Source of the DNA: Flagellimonas_B algarum
GTDB lineage: Bacteria; Bacteroidota; Bacteroidia; Flavobacteriales; Flavobacteriaceae
Reading direction: 5' to 3'
DNA length: 64,000 nucleotides
Assembly (NCBI RefSeq): GCF_040513375.1
Contig: NZ_JBEVTG010000002.1
Coordinates: 496,001 to 560,000 of the forward strand
Positions 8,610 to 16,751 of the stretch are shown in pieces (within the stretch, counting starts at the first letter, position 1; every line of letters starts with the position of its first letter). The notes under the pieces were generated by a model that saw nothing but the letters and a program-made list of their open reading frames with translations, was not told the origin of the DNA and made no database searches. Both the position numbers and the translations under genes were made by a program.

Positions 8610-10115
8610 TTGAAATTACTGGACCGATATATTTTATCGCGTTTTCTTTATAATTTTTTAAGCTCCTTTGCCATCTTGATGGTCATCTTTATCTTCCAGA
8701 CGGTCTGGTTGTTCATTGATGATCTTGCAGGCAAGGACCTTGATTTGGCCATTATCGGCAAATTCCTCTATTACTACATGCCGACCTTAATCGATAAGGT
8801 GTTGCCCTTAACGGTCTTGCTGTCTTCCATACTCACCTTCGGGAATTTTGCCGAGAATTACGAGTTCGCGGCCATGAAGGCTTCGGGCATTTCATTGCAA
8901 CGCGCCATGCGCAGCATCATCGTTTTCGTACTGCTTTTAGGGATAGGTACTTTTTTTCTGGCCAATAATGTCATTCCCATCGCCGAACAGAAAATCTTCA
9001 ACCTCCGCAAGAACATCGCCAAGGTCAAACCCGCAGCGGTCATCGTCGAAGGGGTGTTCAGTGATATCGAAGGCACGGAGATGAATATGAAGGTCGCCAA
9101 GAAAAGTGGGGAGAACGACCGTTTTTTAGAGGATGTCATCATCCACCAAAAATCGCAGACCAAGTTGAATACGACCGTGATCAAAGCCAAAACGGGTGAA
9201 TTGATCAGTAGCGAGGATTCCGATATTATCCAATTGGTCTTGAACGACGGGCACTATTACGAAGAAGTCCAATCGAAATCAAGCAAAGACCAAAAGAAGC
9301 AACCCTTTACCCGGGCTGAATTCGAGACCTACATCAAGAATATAGACATCTCGGCCTTGAACAATCAAGACATTGAAAAGGAGTCGGACATCGTGACCGA
9401 TAAAATGAAAAACGTCGGGCGCTTATACAAAGACATCGATTCTTTGAAAGAGAACAACCTCGTGAGGGTCAGGGCATTTTCGAACAGCATCAGCATACGT
9501 GTTGGCGCGTTTCCGCTAAAGGTGGTAGACTCGGGCAAGACGAAGACCATTACCCCTACTGGCATTACCGAAATCCCGGATGAGGCCGCGCCCATAGACG
9601 AGGCCCTCTTCGAACAAGACATCGCTTCCCTGGTCCCGGAATGGCAAAAAGGACAGTTGCTCATCAATGCGCGAAACAACATCACCAATATTCTCAACAC
9701 GGTTCGAAGCCGCAAGATTGAGTTGAACCGCCGGTATGAGATCTATTACCGACACATCCTTTCGATGCACAAGAAGTTCGCCTTTGCCCTCTCGTGTATC
9801 ATCCTCTTTTTCGTTGGGGCGCCATTGGGCGCGATCATTAGAAAGGGCGGACTCGGTCTCCCGATGGTCATCGCGATACTTTTGTTCTTGACCTATCACT
9901 TTTTGGGGGTCTTTGCGGATAATTATGCCAAAAAAGGGGCATGGAATCCTATTTTGGGTGCTTGGCTACCGACCATGGTCACCCTACCGATGGGTATCTT
10001 TCTGACCAAAAGGGCTACTGCCGACCGGGGACTGATGAGTTTGGGGAATTTCTTCGATCGTGTGGGATCCCTGTTCAAGAAAAAGAAAAAAGAAACAGCA
10101 ACAACCGAAAATTAA
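8610..10115 (+). CDS. LptF/LptG-family LPS export permease (YjgP/YjgQ)
   Basis: Membrane subunit of the LptB2FG ABC transporter that extracts LPS from the inner membrane. The 501-residue protein begins with family sequence KLLDRYILSRFLYNFLSSFAIL. Membrane helices lie near 13-35, 55-80 and 105-127, with three more after about residue 385. Between them is a large periplasmic beta-jellyroll region of some 250 residues, longer than in E. coli LptF (about 366 residues in total). The start is a TTG at 8610, 4 bp after the lolA stop; no ATG fits the family N-terminus. Whether it is the F or G subunit cannot be told from sequence alone. Confidence 0.9.
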   Translation: MKLLDRYILSRFLYNFLSSFAILMVIFIFQTVWLFIDDLAGKDLDLAIIGKFLYYYMPTLIDKVLPLTVLLSSILTFGNFAENYEFAAMKASGISLQRAMRSIIVFVLLLGIGTFFLANNVIPIAEQKIFNLRKNIAKVKPAAVIVEGVFSDIEGTEMNMKVAKKSGENDRFLEDVIIHQKSQTKLNTTVIKAKTGELISSEDSDIIQLVLNDGHYYEEVQSKSSKDQKKQPFTRAEFETYIKNIDISALNNQDIEKESDIVTDKMKNVGRLYKDIDSLKENNLVRVRAFSNSISIRVGAFPLKVVDSGKTKTITPTGITEIPDEAAPIDEALFEQDIASLVPEWQKGQLLINARNNITNILNTVRSRKIELNRRYEIYYRHILSMHKKFAFALSCIILFFVGAPLGAIIRKGGLGLPMVIAILLFLTYHFLGVFADNYAKKGAWNPILGAWLPTMVTLPMGIFLTKRATADRGLMSLGNFFDRVGSLFKKKKKETATTEN

Positions 10116-10123
10116 ACCTTCCA

Positions 10124-11239
10124 ATGCTGAATTCCATTGAAGAGGCTATTGCCGATATCCGACAAGGAAAAGTGATCATCGTGGTCGACGATGAAAACCG
10201 TGAGAACGAAGGGGATTTTATCGCAGCCGCCGAAATGGTCACCCCGGATATGATCAATTTCATGGCCACCCATGGCCGCGGACTGATCTGTGCCCCTTTG
10301 ACCGAAGAGCGCTGTCGCGAACTCGATCTGAACATGATGGTCGAGAACAATACCGTATTACACCATACCCAATTCACGGTTTCCGTCGATTTGATCGGAT
10401 ACGGATGCACCACGGGTATTTCGGCCCATGATCGATCTAAAACCGTTCAGGCCCTGGCCAATGCGCAGACCAAAGCCCATGAATTGGGGCGACCCGGACA
10501 TATATTCCCTCTAAAGGCCAAAGAAGGTGGGGTGCTTCGCCGTACCGGCCATACCGAAGCCGCGATCGATTTCGCCCGACTGGCCGGACTGAAACCTGCG
10601 GGACTCTTGGTCGAGATCTTAAACGAAGACGGCAGCATGGCCCGGTTGCCCCAGCTGCTTGAAGTCGCGAAAAAATTCGATTTGAAGATCGTATCGATCG
10701 AAGACCTCGTGGCCTATCGCATGGAGCACGATAGCTTGATCGAGAAAAAGGAGGATTTCGACATCCAAACCCGTTTCGGGGAATTCCGACTACGTGCTTA
10801 CGTACAGACGACCAATGATCAGGTCCATATCGCCCTGACCAAGGGAAGCTGGAAAAAAGGCACCCCCATTTTGACGCGGATCAATTCGACCTTGGTCAAC
10901 AACGATATCTTGGGAACCTTGACCAACAACCCCGACCAGGCCTTGCGCCAAATGTTCGAGGCCTTGAACAAGGAAGGGCAAGGAGCGTTCATTTTCATCA
11001 ACCAAGATTCCCGTTCGTTGAATCTTTTGGGCCGTTTGGCCGAGTTCAAAAAACTTCAAGCCGAAGGGGTGACCCGTGCGCCGAAGATCGAAATGGACAG
11101 CAAGGATTTCGGGATTGGAGCCCAGATTCTACACGACCTCAATATTTCAAAAATCCGCTTGTTGACGAATTCGGAACAAGCGAAACGGGTCGGTATTGTG
11201 GGTTATGGCTTGGAAATCGTCGACTACGTTACTTACTAA
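10124..11239 (+). CDS. ribB: RibBA-type protein: active DHBP synthase, degenerate GCH II domain
   Basis: A 371-residue protein with a complete 3,4-dihydroxy-2-butanone-4-phosphate synthase domain (about 1-205) for riboflavin synthesis: VVDDENRENEGDFIAAAE (metal acids), GYGCTTGISAHDR and HTEAAIDFARLAGL. The C-terminal half resembles GTP cyclohydrolase II (DFGIGAQILHDL, RLLTNSEQ), but the three zinc cysteines of that enzyme are absent; the aligned stretch reads VNNDILGTLTNNPDQ. It is therefore probably a RibB with a non-catalytic tail. The ATG at 10124 was chosen because it begins directly before the conserved EEAIADIRQGK, 8 bp after the permease stop. It is convergent with the next gene and overlaps it by 11 bp. 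Confidence 0.92.
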   Translation: MLNSIEEAIADIRQGKVIIVVDDENRENEGDFIAAAEMVTPDMINFMATHGRGLICAPLTEERCRELDLNMMVENNTVLHHTQFTVSVDLIGYGCTTGISAHDRSKTVQALANAQTKAHELGRPGHIFPLKAKEGGVLRRTGHTEAAIDFARLAGLKPAGLLVEILNEDGSMARLPQLLEVAKKFDLKIVSIEDLVAYRMEHDSLIEKKEDFDIQTRFGEFRLRAYVQTTNDQVHIALTKGSWKKGTPILTRINSTLVNNDILGTLTNNPDQALRQMFEALNKEGQGAFIFINQDSRSLNLLGRLAEFKKLQAEGVTRAPKIEMDSKDFGIGAQILHDLNISKIRLLTNSEQAKRVGIVGYGLEIVDYVTY

Positions 11240-12428
11240 GTACTTGACGTAGGGTATCGGCCATAGTCTCTGCCCGATTTTGGACTTCCGTTTCAGTCCA
11301 TCCCAATTTGATCAGACACGACAAGGTTCGGCCGATCCATTGATCGGACGCCGCAAAACTATTGCCTACATTGCGTTGCATGCCGGCCAAAGTCACCTCA
11401 GGCAGGCTCCCCAAAGATTTGGGATCCATGAGGTGTTCCCATTTGCGATAGTAATGCCAGTTGTTATCATACCAATAGAAACAGGCATCGACCCCTGCAG
11501 CGGACAAGGCCTTTTGGGCTTCGCGTGCCTCTGCTTCGGTCGGTAAGAAGAAGTTCAAAAACGAATAGTTTTCTTCCCCACCTTCAGGCACCCTTCGAAA
11601 GCTGACCCCTGCTACTTTTTCCAATGCCCGGCGAAGGATGGTGTAGTGTTTTTTCTGCAGGGCCACGAACCCATCCAAGCGCTGGATTTGGGCACAACCG
11701 ACGGCCGCATTCAATTCGGAAATGCGGTAGTTGTATCCTAAGAACGGGTGGCTTTCGGCACCACGGTCGTTTCCGACATGGTCATGGCCGTGATCGGAGT
11801 ATTTATGGGCATTTTCGTAGTAGGTACCGTTGTTGGTGATAACGGCCCCGCCTTCCCCACAGGTGATGGTCTTTACATAGTCGAAAGAAAAACATCCCAA
11901 ATCACCGATTGACCCCAAGGGTTTGCCCTGATACGACCCGCCTATTGCTTGACACGCATCTTCCAACAACAACAATCCGTGTGCCTTACAAAGCTCCTGC
12001 AAGGCACCCAAATCGGCCATAGAACCGCACATATGTACGGGCATGACCACCTTGGTCTTTGGTGTGATCGCTTTTTTGACCGCGTCTGGTGCCAAGGTCA
12101 GGGTGTCATCGACATCGACCAAGACCGGTACCGCCCCGAGTGCCAGTATCGATTCAAAACTGGCCACGAAGGTAAAGGTGGGCATAATGACCTCATCGCC
12201 CGCCCCGATCCCAGCACTGGCCAGGGCCACGGTAAGGGCGGCCGTACCGCTGCTCACCGCATGGGCGTGTGCTGTCTGCATACGTTCGGCCAAAGCCATT
12301 TCAAGGGCCTTTGCCTTCCAATGGCCTTTTCTCATGCCATCGAAACCGTAGCGCATGAGCACGCCATTGTCCAACACATCGTGTACTTGTTTACGTTCCA
12401 ATTCTCCGAAAAATTCAAATCCAGGCAT
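11229..12428 (-). CDS. kdnA: DegT/DnrJ/EryC1 aminotransferase, KdnA-like
   Basis: A 399-residue PLP sugar aminotransferase. PLP-site residues are SSGTAAL (59-65), EDACQAIGG (156-164, D157) and FDYVKTITCGEGGAV with lysine K186. The overall pattern, notably SDHGHDHVGNDRGAESHP and the late CFYWYDNNWHYYRKWEHL, recalls KdnA of Shewanella, which makes 8-amino-3,8-dideoxy-manno-octulosonate (Kdo8N), an aminated form of the LPS core sugar Kdo. That match is from memory of the family and not tested by alignment. The oxidase partner KdnB is not in the window. It overlaps ribB tail to tail and is 9 bp from the upstream TauE-like gene on the same strand. Confidence 0.75.
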   Translation of the reverse strand: MPGFEFFGELERKQVHDVLDNGVLMRYGFDGMRKGHWKAKALEMALAERMQTAHAHAVSSGTAALTVALASAGIGAGDEVIMPTFTFVASFESILALGAVPVLVDVDDTLTLAPDAVKKAITPKTKVVMPVHMCGSMADLGALQELCKAHGLLLLEDACQAIGGSYQGKPLGSIGDLGCFSFDYVKTITCGEGGAVITNNGTYYENAHKYSDHGHDHVGNDRGAESHPFLGYNYRISELNAAVGCAQIQRLDGFVALQKKHYTILRRALEKVAGVSFRRVPEGGEENYSFLNFFLPTEAEAREAQKALSAAGVDACFYWYDNNWHYYRKWEHLMDPKSLGSLPEVTLAGMQRNVGNSFAASDQWIGRTLSCLIKLGWTETEVQNRAETMADTLRQVLSK

Positions 12429-12437
12429 ACGCTTGCT

Positions 12438-13193
12438 TTAGGTAAAAAACCAAAGTTTGATGGCCATGGCGATGACCATTACGATTAAAAATATTTTGAT
12501 GAACCCGTCGCCTTTGTTGACCGAAACCCGACTTGAGACCCAGGCACCGGTGCCATTGCCGAGGGCAAGCACCAAGCCCACCTGCCAATTCACCTTATCG
12601 TTCAGGATAAAGACCAAAAGGGCGGCGAGGGTATAAATAAAGACCACGGCCACTTTGGTGGCATTGACCCGTACCAAGTCCATTCGATTTACGAAATGCA
12701 GGAACAAGATGATGACAAAACCAATACCGGCGTTGATAAAGCCCCCGTAGATACCGATAAAAAAGAACGCGACGATGCCCAACCAGAGGTATTTGCCCGT
12801 AAGGCGCTCTTGCAATTCGGCCACATTGATCTTGGGCTTGAAAACGATCAAGAGCACCACGGCGATCATGATACAGGCCAAGATGCGGTTAAAGGTCTCC
12901 CCTTTGATATCGACGGCCAATTGGGCGCCGATGATAGCACCCATGAGGGCAGAAATACCGAGGTAAAGGTTGAACGGAAAGGTAGACACTCCCTTGCTTT
13001 TAAAACCGGCCACGCCCATGGCGGTCTGAACAACAATTGCCACGCGGTTCGTACCATTGGCCACGGCCGGGGGCAGGCCCAAAAATATGAGGGTAGGCAA
13101 GGACAATAAGGACGCACCACCGGCCAGGGTATTGATGAAACCGACGACAAAACCGACGACGACTAAAAGCGGATAGTGGTACCATTCTTCCAT
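12438..13193 (-). CDS. TauE/SafE-family sulfite exporter-like protein
   Basis: A 251-residue membrane protein with about eight hydrophobic helices. The family motifs VVGFVVGFINTLAGGASLLSLPTLIFLG (N-terminus) and IGIYGGFINAGIGF (about 150-165) form the inverted repeat typical of TauE/SafE (former DUF81). Members export sulfite, sulfoacetate or other organic anions; the substrate here cannot be read from sequence. Translation begins at MEEWYHYPLL. The gene is followed after 9 bp by the KdnA-like gene, so the two are probably cotranscribed. Confidence 0.88.
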   Translation of the reverse strand: MEEWYHYPLLVVVGFVVGFINTLAGGASLLSLPTLIFLGLPPAVANGTNRVAIVVQTAMGVAGFKSKGVSTFPFNLYLGISALMGAIIGAQLAVDIKGETFNRILACIMIAVVLLIVFKPKINVAELQERLTGKYLWLGIVAFFFIGIYGGFINAGIGFVIILFLHFVNRMDLVRVNATKVAVVFIYTLAALLVFILNDKVNWQVGLVLALGNGTGAWVSSRVSVNKGDGFIKIFLIVMVIAMAIKLWFFT

Positions 13194-13275
13194 GGGGGCA
13201 AAAGTACCACCTTATTCGCATTTGCCTAACCATAAAATTTAAGGACAAAGCCGCAGGCAATTGAAAAAAGCTTGT

Positions 13276-13283
13276 TATATTTG
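13276..13283 (+). promoter_or_regulatory. Probable -7 element of the tRNA-Ser promoter
   Basis: TATATTTG matches the Bacteroidota -7 consensus TAnnTTTG exactly and lies 11 bp before the mature tRNA 5' end. A TTG at 13261-13263 is somewhat closer than a usual -33 element. Confidence 0.55.
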
Positions 13284-13294
13284 CAGCCGCAAAA

Positions 13295-13379
13295 GGAGGA
13301 ATGGCAGAGTGGTCGAATGCGGCAGTCTTGAAAACTGTTGAGGGTCACACCTCCGGGGGTTCGAATCCCTCTTCCTCCG
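13295..13379 (+). tRNA. tRNA-Ser (anticodon UGA)
   Basis: An 85-nt class II tRNA. The acceptor arm is GGAGGAA (13295-13301) with TTCCTCC (13372-13378), discriminator G. The D arm contains AGAGTGGTCGAATGCG. The anticodon stem-loop is GCAGT-CTTGAAA-ACTGT, giving anticodon TGA. A long variable arm (GAGGGTCACACCTC region) marks it as serine type. The T arm GGGGGTTCGAATCCC carries TTCGA. CCA is not encoded. Confidence 0.97.
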
Positions 13380-13385
13380 CAAAAG

Positions 13386-13417
13386 AAACCCGCAACGAAA
13401 GTTGCGGGTTTTGTGTT
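13386..13417 (+). terminator. Intrinsic terminator after tRNA-Ser
   Basis: Perfect 11-bp stem AAACCCGCAAC (13386-13396) / GTTGCGGGTTT (13401-13411) with a GAAA tetraloop, followed by TGTGTTTT. It starts 7 nt after the tRNA. Confidence 0.85.
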
Positions 13418-13460
13418 TTCAGGAAGTGGGCCAACCGCAGGTTGTGGACACTGAAGGAAA

Positions 13461-13702
13461 ATACAAAACCGAACAAGCGCAGCTTGTGGTGGGTTTTATG
13501 CTTGCCCAGGATTACCCATTTGGGATGCACGAAGTGAATCCCCTTCAATCACCATTTGCTCATACAAAACCGAACAAGCGCAGCTTGTGGTGGGTTTTAT
13601 GCTTGCCCAGGATTCCCTACTTGGGATGCACGAAGTGAATCCCCTTCAATCACCATTTGCTCATACAAAACCGAACAAGCGCAGCTTGTGGTGGGTTTTA
13701 TG
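13461..13702 (+). repeat. 101-bp tandem repeat, 2.4 copies, highly structured
   Basis: Copies begin at 13461, 13562 and 13663, each with ATACAAAACCGAACAAGCGC; the third stops matching after 13702. Copies 1 and 2 differ at only three positions in the parts compared. Each copy holds a terminator-like hairpin (AAAACC..ACAAGC-GCA-GCTTGT..GGTTTT; in copy 1 13465-13497). Each also holds a possible three-way junction: GGATT/AATCC enclosing CCCA/TGGG and CAC/GTG (copy 1 13509-13541). A weaker related hairpin, CCAACC-GCA-GGTTGT, lies at about 13431-13446. Apparent reading frames across the repeat look coincidental. The rest of 13703-13853 shows nothing recognisable. Confidence 0.9.
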
Positions 13703-13853
13703 TTTTCCGAGCACATGAAAAACAACTCCCAAAAAATGAGAGAAGCGGTGTGTTACTTTGACATAACTGCCTCCTTTAGCATGTCCATGCAGCCATCCAA
13801 AAGCGGACTTGAACAAAGCGAAAGCGCAGGGGGTCAATCCAACGTATTCGCCA

Positions 13854-14027
13854 ATGAACCGGAATCTTGCGAACATCATCTACCTCGTTTTGTTCACGAT
13901 CATGCTCTGTGCGAGTATTTTGTTTTACCATCGGGCGCTCTCCTTGGAAACCTTAGGGGTCGTTTTCGGAACCACCCTGACCTTAATGTTGCTTTGTTTC
14001 TACCTGCAACACCATGCTGACGAATAG
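13854..14027 (+). CDS. Small two-helix membrane protein, tentative
   Basis: A 57-residue frame beginning MNRNLANIIYLVLFTIMLCASILFY. It has a second hydrophobic stretch, LETLGVVFGTTLTLMLLCFYL, and ends HHADE. Two transmembrane helices separated by a short polar turn make a plausible small membrane protein. The ATG at 13854 was chosen because the frame upstream of it runs into the repeat flank. No family is recognised and expression is unproven. Confidence 0.45.
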   Translation: MNRNLANIIYLVLFTIMLCASILFYHRALSLETLGVVFGTTLTLMLLCFYLQHHADE

Positions 14028-14133
14028 ACGAAGTGGGGACGATGCGCTTGCAATTGGCCTGGGCTTGTCGTAGTTTTAAGGCAGACAGTGGCTCGCTAAC
14101 CAAGGGCCATTTCCACCTAAACCACCCGCACCC

Positions 14134-15042
14134 ATGAAGCGCCTCTTTGTTACCCTGTTTTTTACGAGTAGTTTTCTAATGGCCCAAACCAGCAAATCGG
14201 TTAGCACCCCAAATGGAGAATTCGCCCTCATCGATGAAGGCAGGGGCACACCGGTGTTGTTGTTGCACGGTTTTCCTGATTCAAAGCGCTTGTGGCAGCA
14301 CCAGATTCCCGCTCTTGTCGAGGCGGGCTATCGGGTCATTGCCCCCGATTTACGTGGGTATGGCGATTCGCCAAGACCAAAGGAAAAAGAACAGTACGCC
14401 ATGCCGCTATTGATGGGGGATGTGATCGGCGTCCTCGATGCCTTGGAACTGGAACAGGTACACCTGGTCGGTCACGACTGGGGTGCCGCGCTGTCGTGGA
14501 CCTTGGCCCGGTATTTCGGACACCGCTTTTTATCACTAACCGCCCTATCGGTAGGTTCCCTTGGAAATTCCGGTTGGGATTCGCTCGAACAACGGCAAAA
14601 ATCATGGTATTTCTACCTCTTCCTGCAAGAAGGCTTGGCCGAAAAAACCCTGGCCGATAACGATTGGCAATTCGCCAGGGAATTTATGGCGAGCCATCCC
14701 ATGGCGGAAACGTTGATCGAAGGTTTTCAAAAAGAAGGGCGCTTGACGACCGGTCTGAATTGGTACCGCGCCAATATGCAGGACCTGATTGCACGACCCG
14801 ATGTCGATTACAGTCCCGAGAACAATCCAACACCTCCCGCCATTACTGAATTGGAACTCCCCGTAATGGGGGTTTGGAGCGATGGGGATTTGTTTCTCAC
14901 CGAATCACAGATGCAACGATCATCGGAACATGCCGCCGATTTCACCTACAAACGCCTCGAAGGGGCCGGACATTGGATGATGCTCGACCAACCCGATGCC
15001 TTCACCACCATTTTGCTCGAATTTTTAAAGAACCAACCTTGA
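14134..15042 (+). CDS. Alpha/beta hydrolase, epoxide hydrolase-like, exported
   Basis: A 302-residue hydrolase with an N-terminal signal sequence (MKRLFVTLFFTSSFLMAQ), so probably periplasmic. The oxyanion motif HGFPDSKRLW and the nucleophile elbow GHDWGAALSW with D115 are typical of soluble epoxide hydrolases and haloalkane dehalogenases. The catalytic histidine is H280 in GAGHWMMLDQP and the acid probably lies in VWSDGDLF. HGFP and the cap tyrosines favour epoxide hydrolase. The natural substrate is unknown. The gene is followed after 10 bp by a sulfurtransferase gene. Confidence 0.88.
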   Translation: MKRLFVTLFFTSSFLMAQTSKSVSTPNGEFALIDEGRGTPVLLLHGFPDSKRLWQHQIPALVEAGYRVIAPDLRGYGDSPRPKEKEQYAMPLLMGDVIGVLDALELEQVHLVGHDWGAALSWTLARYFGHRFLSLTALSVGSLGNSGWDSLEQRQKSWYFYLFLQEGLAEKTLADNDWQFAREFMASHPMAETLIEGFQKEGRLTTGLNWYRANMQDLIARPDVDYSPENNPTPPAITELELPVMGVWSDGDLFLTESQMQRSSEHAADFTYKRLEGAGHWMMLDQPDAFTTILLEFLKNQP

Positions 15043-15052
15043 TCCATTACCC

Positions 15053-15880
15053 ATGAAGACCCTTGTTACCGCTGATTGGTTGCAACAACGGCTACACGAC
15101 CCCAATTTGATTATCTTGGATGCCAGTGTGGCCACCAATGCCCATGGCCAAGCTTTCGAGACCTTTGATCGAACCATTCCCAAAGCGCGCAAGTTCGATT
15201 TGAAAGGAGTATTCCGTGATTTGGAAGCCCCCTACCCCAATACGGTTCCCCGACCGGAGGATTTCGAACGGGAATGCCGCAAACTGGGTATCGGCCAAAA
15301 TTCGGAAATCGTCGTTTTCGACCACAATGGCATTTACACCAGTGCACGGGTATGGTGGTTGTTCCAAATCATGGGTCATGCGAATATCGCCGTCCTTGAT
15401 GGTGGGCTGCCCCAATGGATCGCCCAAGACCGACCTACCGAAAAAACACCGATGACCGATTTTGCCATGGGAGACTTTAAGGCACGTTTCCAAGCCGACC
15501 AGGTCGTCTCCTTTAAACAAGTGGATACGAATACCAACTCACAAAAATTCCTTATCGTCGATGCCCGTTCGAAAGGCCGATTTTCGGGTACCGAAGCGGA
15601 GCCGCGAAAAAGCTTGCAAAGTGGGCACATTCCCCATTCCATCAACCTTCCTTTTAAAGAGGTCTTGCAGGATGGGCGGTTCAAAACCAAAGCCGAATTG
15701 CTCGCCTTGTTCGCCCCTTCCCGAGCAGAAGGAAAAGAAGTGGTATTCAGTTGTGGTTCGGGCATGACCGCCTGCATCTTGGCCTTGGCGAATACCGTGG
15801 CCGACGGCAGCAGCCTTAAAGTATTCGATGGCTCATGGTCGGAGTGGGCCGAAAGGAAGCAATTATATACTCGGGATTAA
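15053..15880 (+). CDS. sseA: 3-mercaptopyruvate/thiosulfate sulfurtransferase
   Basis: A 275-residue tandem rhodanese-domain enzyme that moves a sulfane sulfur to a thiol or cyanide. The N-terminal domain (about 1-130) is inactive; the C-terminal one carries the active-site loop SCGSGMTAC with C234. A CG[ST]G[VM]T loop is characteristic of mercaptopyruvate sulfurtransferases rather than thiosulfate-specific rhodaneses. VWWLFQIMGHANIAVLDGG near 100-118 is a family landmark. The gene sits 10 bp after the epoxide hydrolase-like gene and 9 bp before a small membrane protein, so the three may be one transcript. Confidence 0.92.
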   Translation: MKTLVTADWLQQRLHDPNLIILDASVATNAHGQAFETFDRTIPKARKFDLKGVFRDLEAPYPNTVPRPEDFERECRKLGIGQNSEIVVFDHNGIYTSARVWWLFQIMGHANIAVLDGGLPQWIAQDRPTEKTPMTDFAMGDFKARFQADQVVSFKQVDTNTNSQKFLIVDARSKGRFSGTEAEPRKSLQSGHIPHSINLPFKEVLQDGRFKTKAELLALFAPSRAEGKEVVFSCGSGMTACILALANTVADGSSLKVFDGSWSEWAERKQLYTRD

Positions 15881-15889
15881 ACCATCAGT

Positions 15890-16255
15890 ATGAAAGAACG
15901 CATAAGCATTGAAACCGCAATAAAGAACGCCCAACGTCGGATCACCTTCCCAACCATGAGCTTGATGTTGGGTACCATGGTGGCCAGTTACCTTCTGGGT
16001 ACGCGTGGGCTTATCCCGAAAGGTTTAATGGTTCCTGCACTGTTTATGGGAATGCTTTTGGGCTGGTTGGTCTGGGCGATCCAAGTGCCTAAATGGAAAG
16101 TCTGGGCCTATGCAAGGGTCGAAGATCTGGAAGCCCTAAAAGCGGAGGCGGTACGATCCAGTATTATTTGGAAGGATTCGAGTCTTTTTACCAAAACCGA
16201 GATTTGGACCCCATCGGATAAAAACAAGATGCGCGAAATCTTGGATTCGAAATAG
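15890..16255 (+). CDS. Small membrane protein, unknown
   Basis: A 121-residue protein with two hydrophobic segments (about 21-38 and 47-65) and a charged C-terminal half ending WTPSDKNKMREILDSK. The N-terminus, MKERISIETAIKNAQRR, is polar and probably cytoplasmic. No family is recognised. It follows the sulfurtransferase gene by 9 bp and is probably cotranscribed. Confidence 0.7.
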   Translation: MKERISIETAIKNAQRRITFPTMSLMLGTMVASYLLGTRGLIPKGLMVPALFMGMLLGWLVWAIQVPKWKVWAYARVEDLEALKAEAVRSSIIWKDSSLFTKTEIWTPSDKNKMREILDSK

Positions 16256-16313
16256 TGGGTAAAATAGCACGATTCTAAAATCCGTATCTTGAAAAGCGTT
16301 GATTCTTAGTACA

Positions 16314-16685
16314 ATGGCAGAATATATCGACGGATTCATTTTTCCCTTGGCGCGAAAGCACCTGGAGACCTATCGCGACATCGCCACACAGGTTGCCGAA
16401 ATCTGGAAGGCCCATGGCGCCTTGGCCTATCATGAATTCGTAGATGACGACCTCTATTTGGAAGGCACTCGGTCATTTCCTGAAACCCTCAAGGTGAACG
16501 ACGATGAATCGGTCGTCTTCGGCTGGGTCGTTTTCCCTTCCAAGGAAATCCGTGATGCCGCCAATCGGGCTGTGCCCCAAGATCCTCGCATGGCAGGACT
16601 GATCGCCCCTTTGCTACAGTCCGACGCCCCGATTTTCGACCCGGCCCAAATGGTCTATGGCGGGTTTCGTAAGTTGGGCGAATAG
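16314..16685 (+). CDS. DUF1428-family protein (YbaA-like)
   Basis: A 123-residue protein beginning MAEYIDGFIFPLARKHLETYRDIA and continuing VAEIWKAHGALAYHEFVDDD, then FGWVVFPSKEIRDAANRAV and ending QMVYGGFRKLGE. This is the pattern of the DUF1428 ferredoxin-like fold family, function unknown. ATG 16314 is preferred over an in-frame start 15 bp upstream because the family begins MAEYIDGF. A -7-like TATCTTGA lies about 25 bp upstream. Confidence 0.88.
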   Translation: MAEYIDGFIFPLARKHLETYRDIATQVAEIWKAHGALAYHEFVDDDLYLEGTRSFPETLKVNDDESVVFGWVVFPSKEIRDAANRAVPQDPRMAGLIAPLLQSDAPIFDPAQMVYGGFRKLGE

Positions 16686-16751
16686 CAGCCTAGGTAGCTT
16701 TTGATTAAACCAATTGCGTTTCGTGTAGTCCAAAACGAAAAACCCCAAACG

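Noticed and set aside
13301..13638. Reading frames across tRNA-Ser and the tandem repeat on both strands
   Set aside because: They run through a clear tRNA, a terminator and a repeat; the peptides simply translate the repeat unit.
13461..13702. CRISPR array
   Set aside because: The unit is 101 bp, tandem and without unique spacers, and there are no cas genes.
13295..14027. Integrated element at tRNA-Ser
   Set aside because: No integrase gene and no copy of the tRNA 3' end was found downstream; the gene run may be ordinary plasticity.
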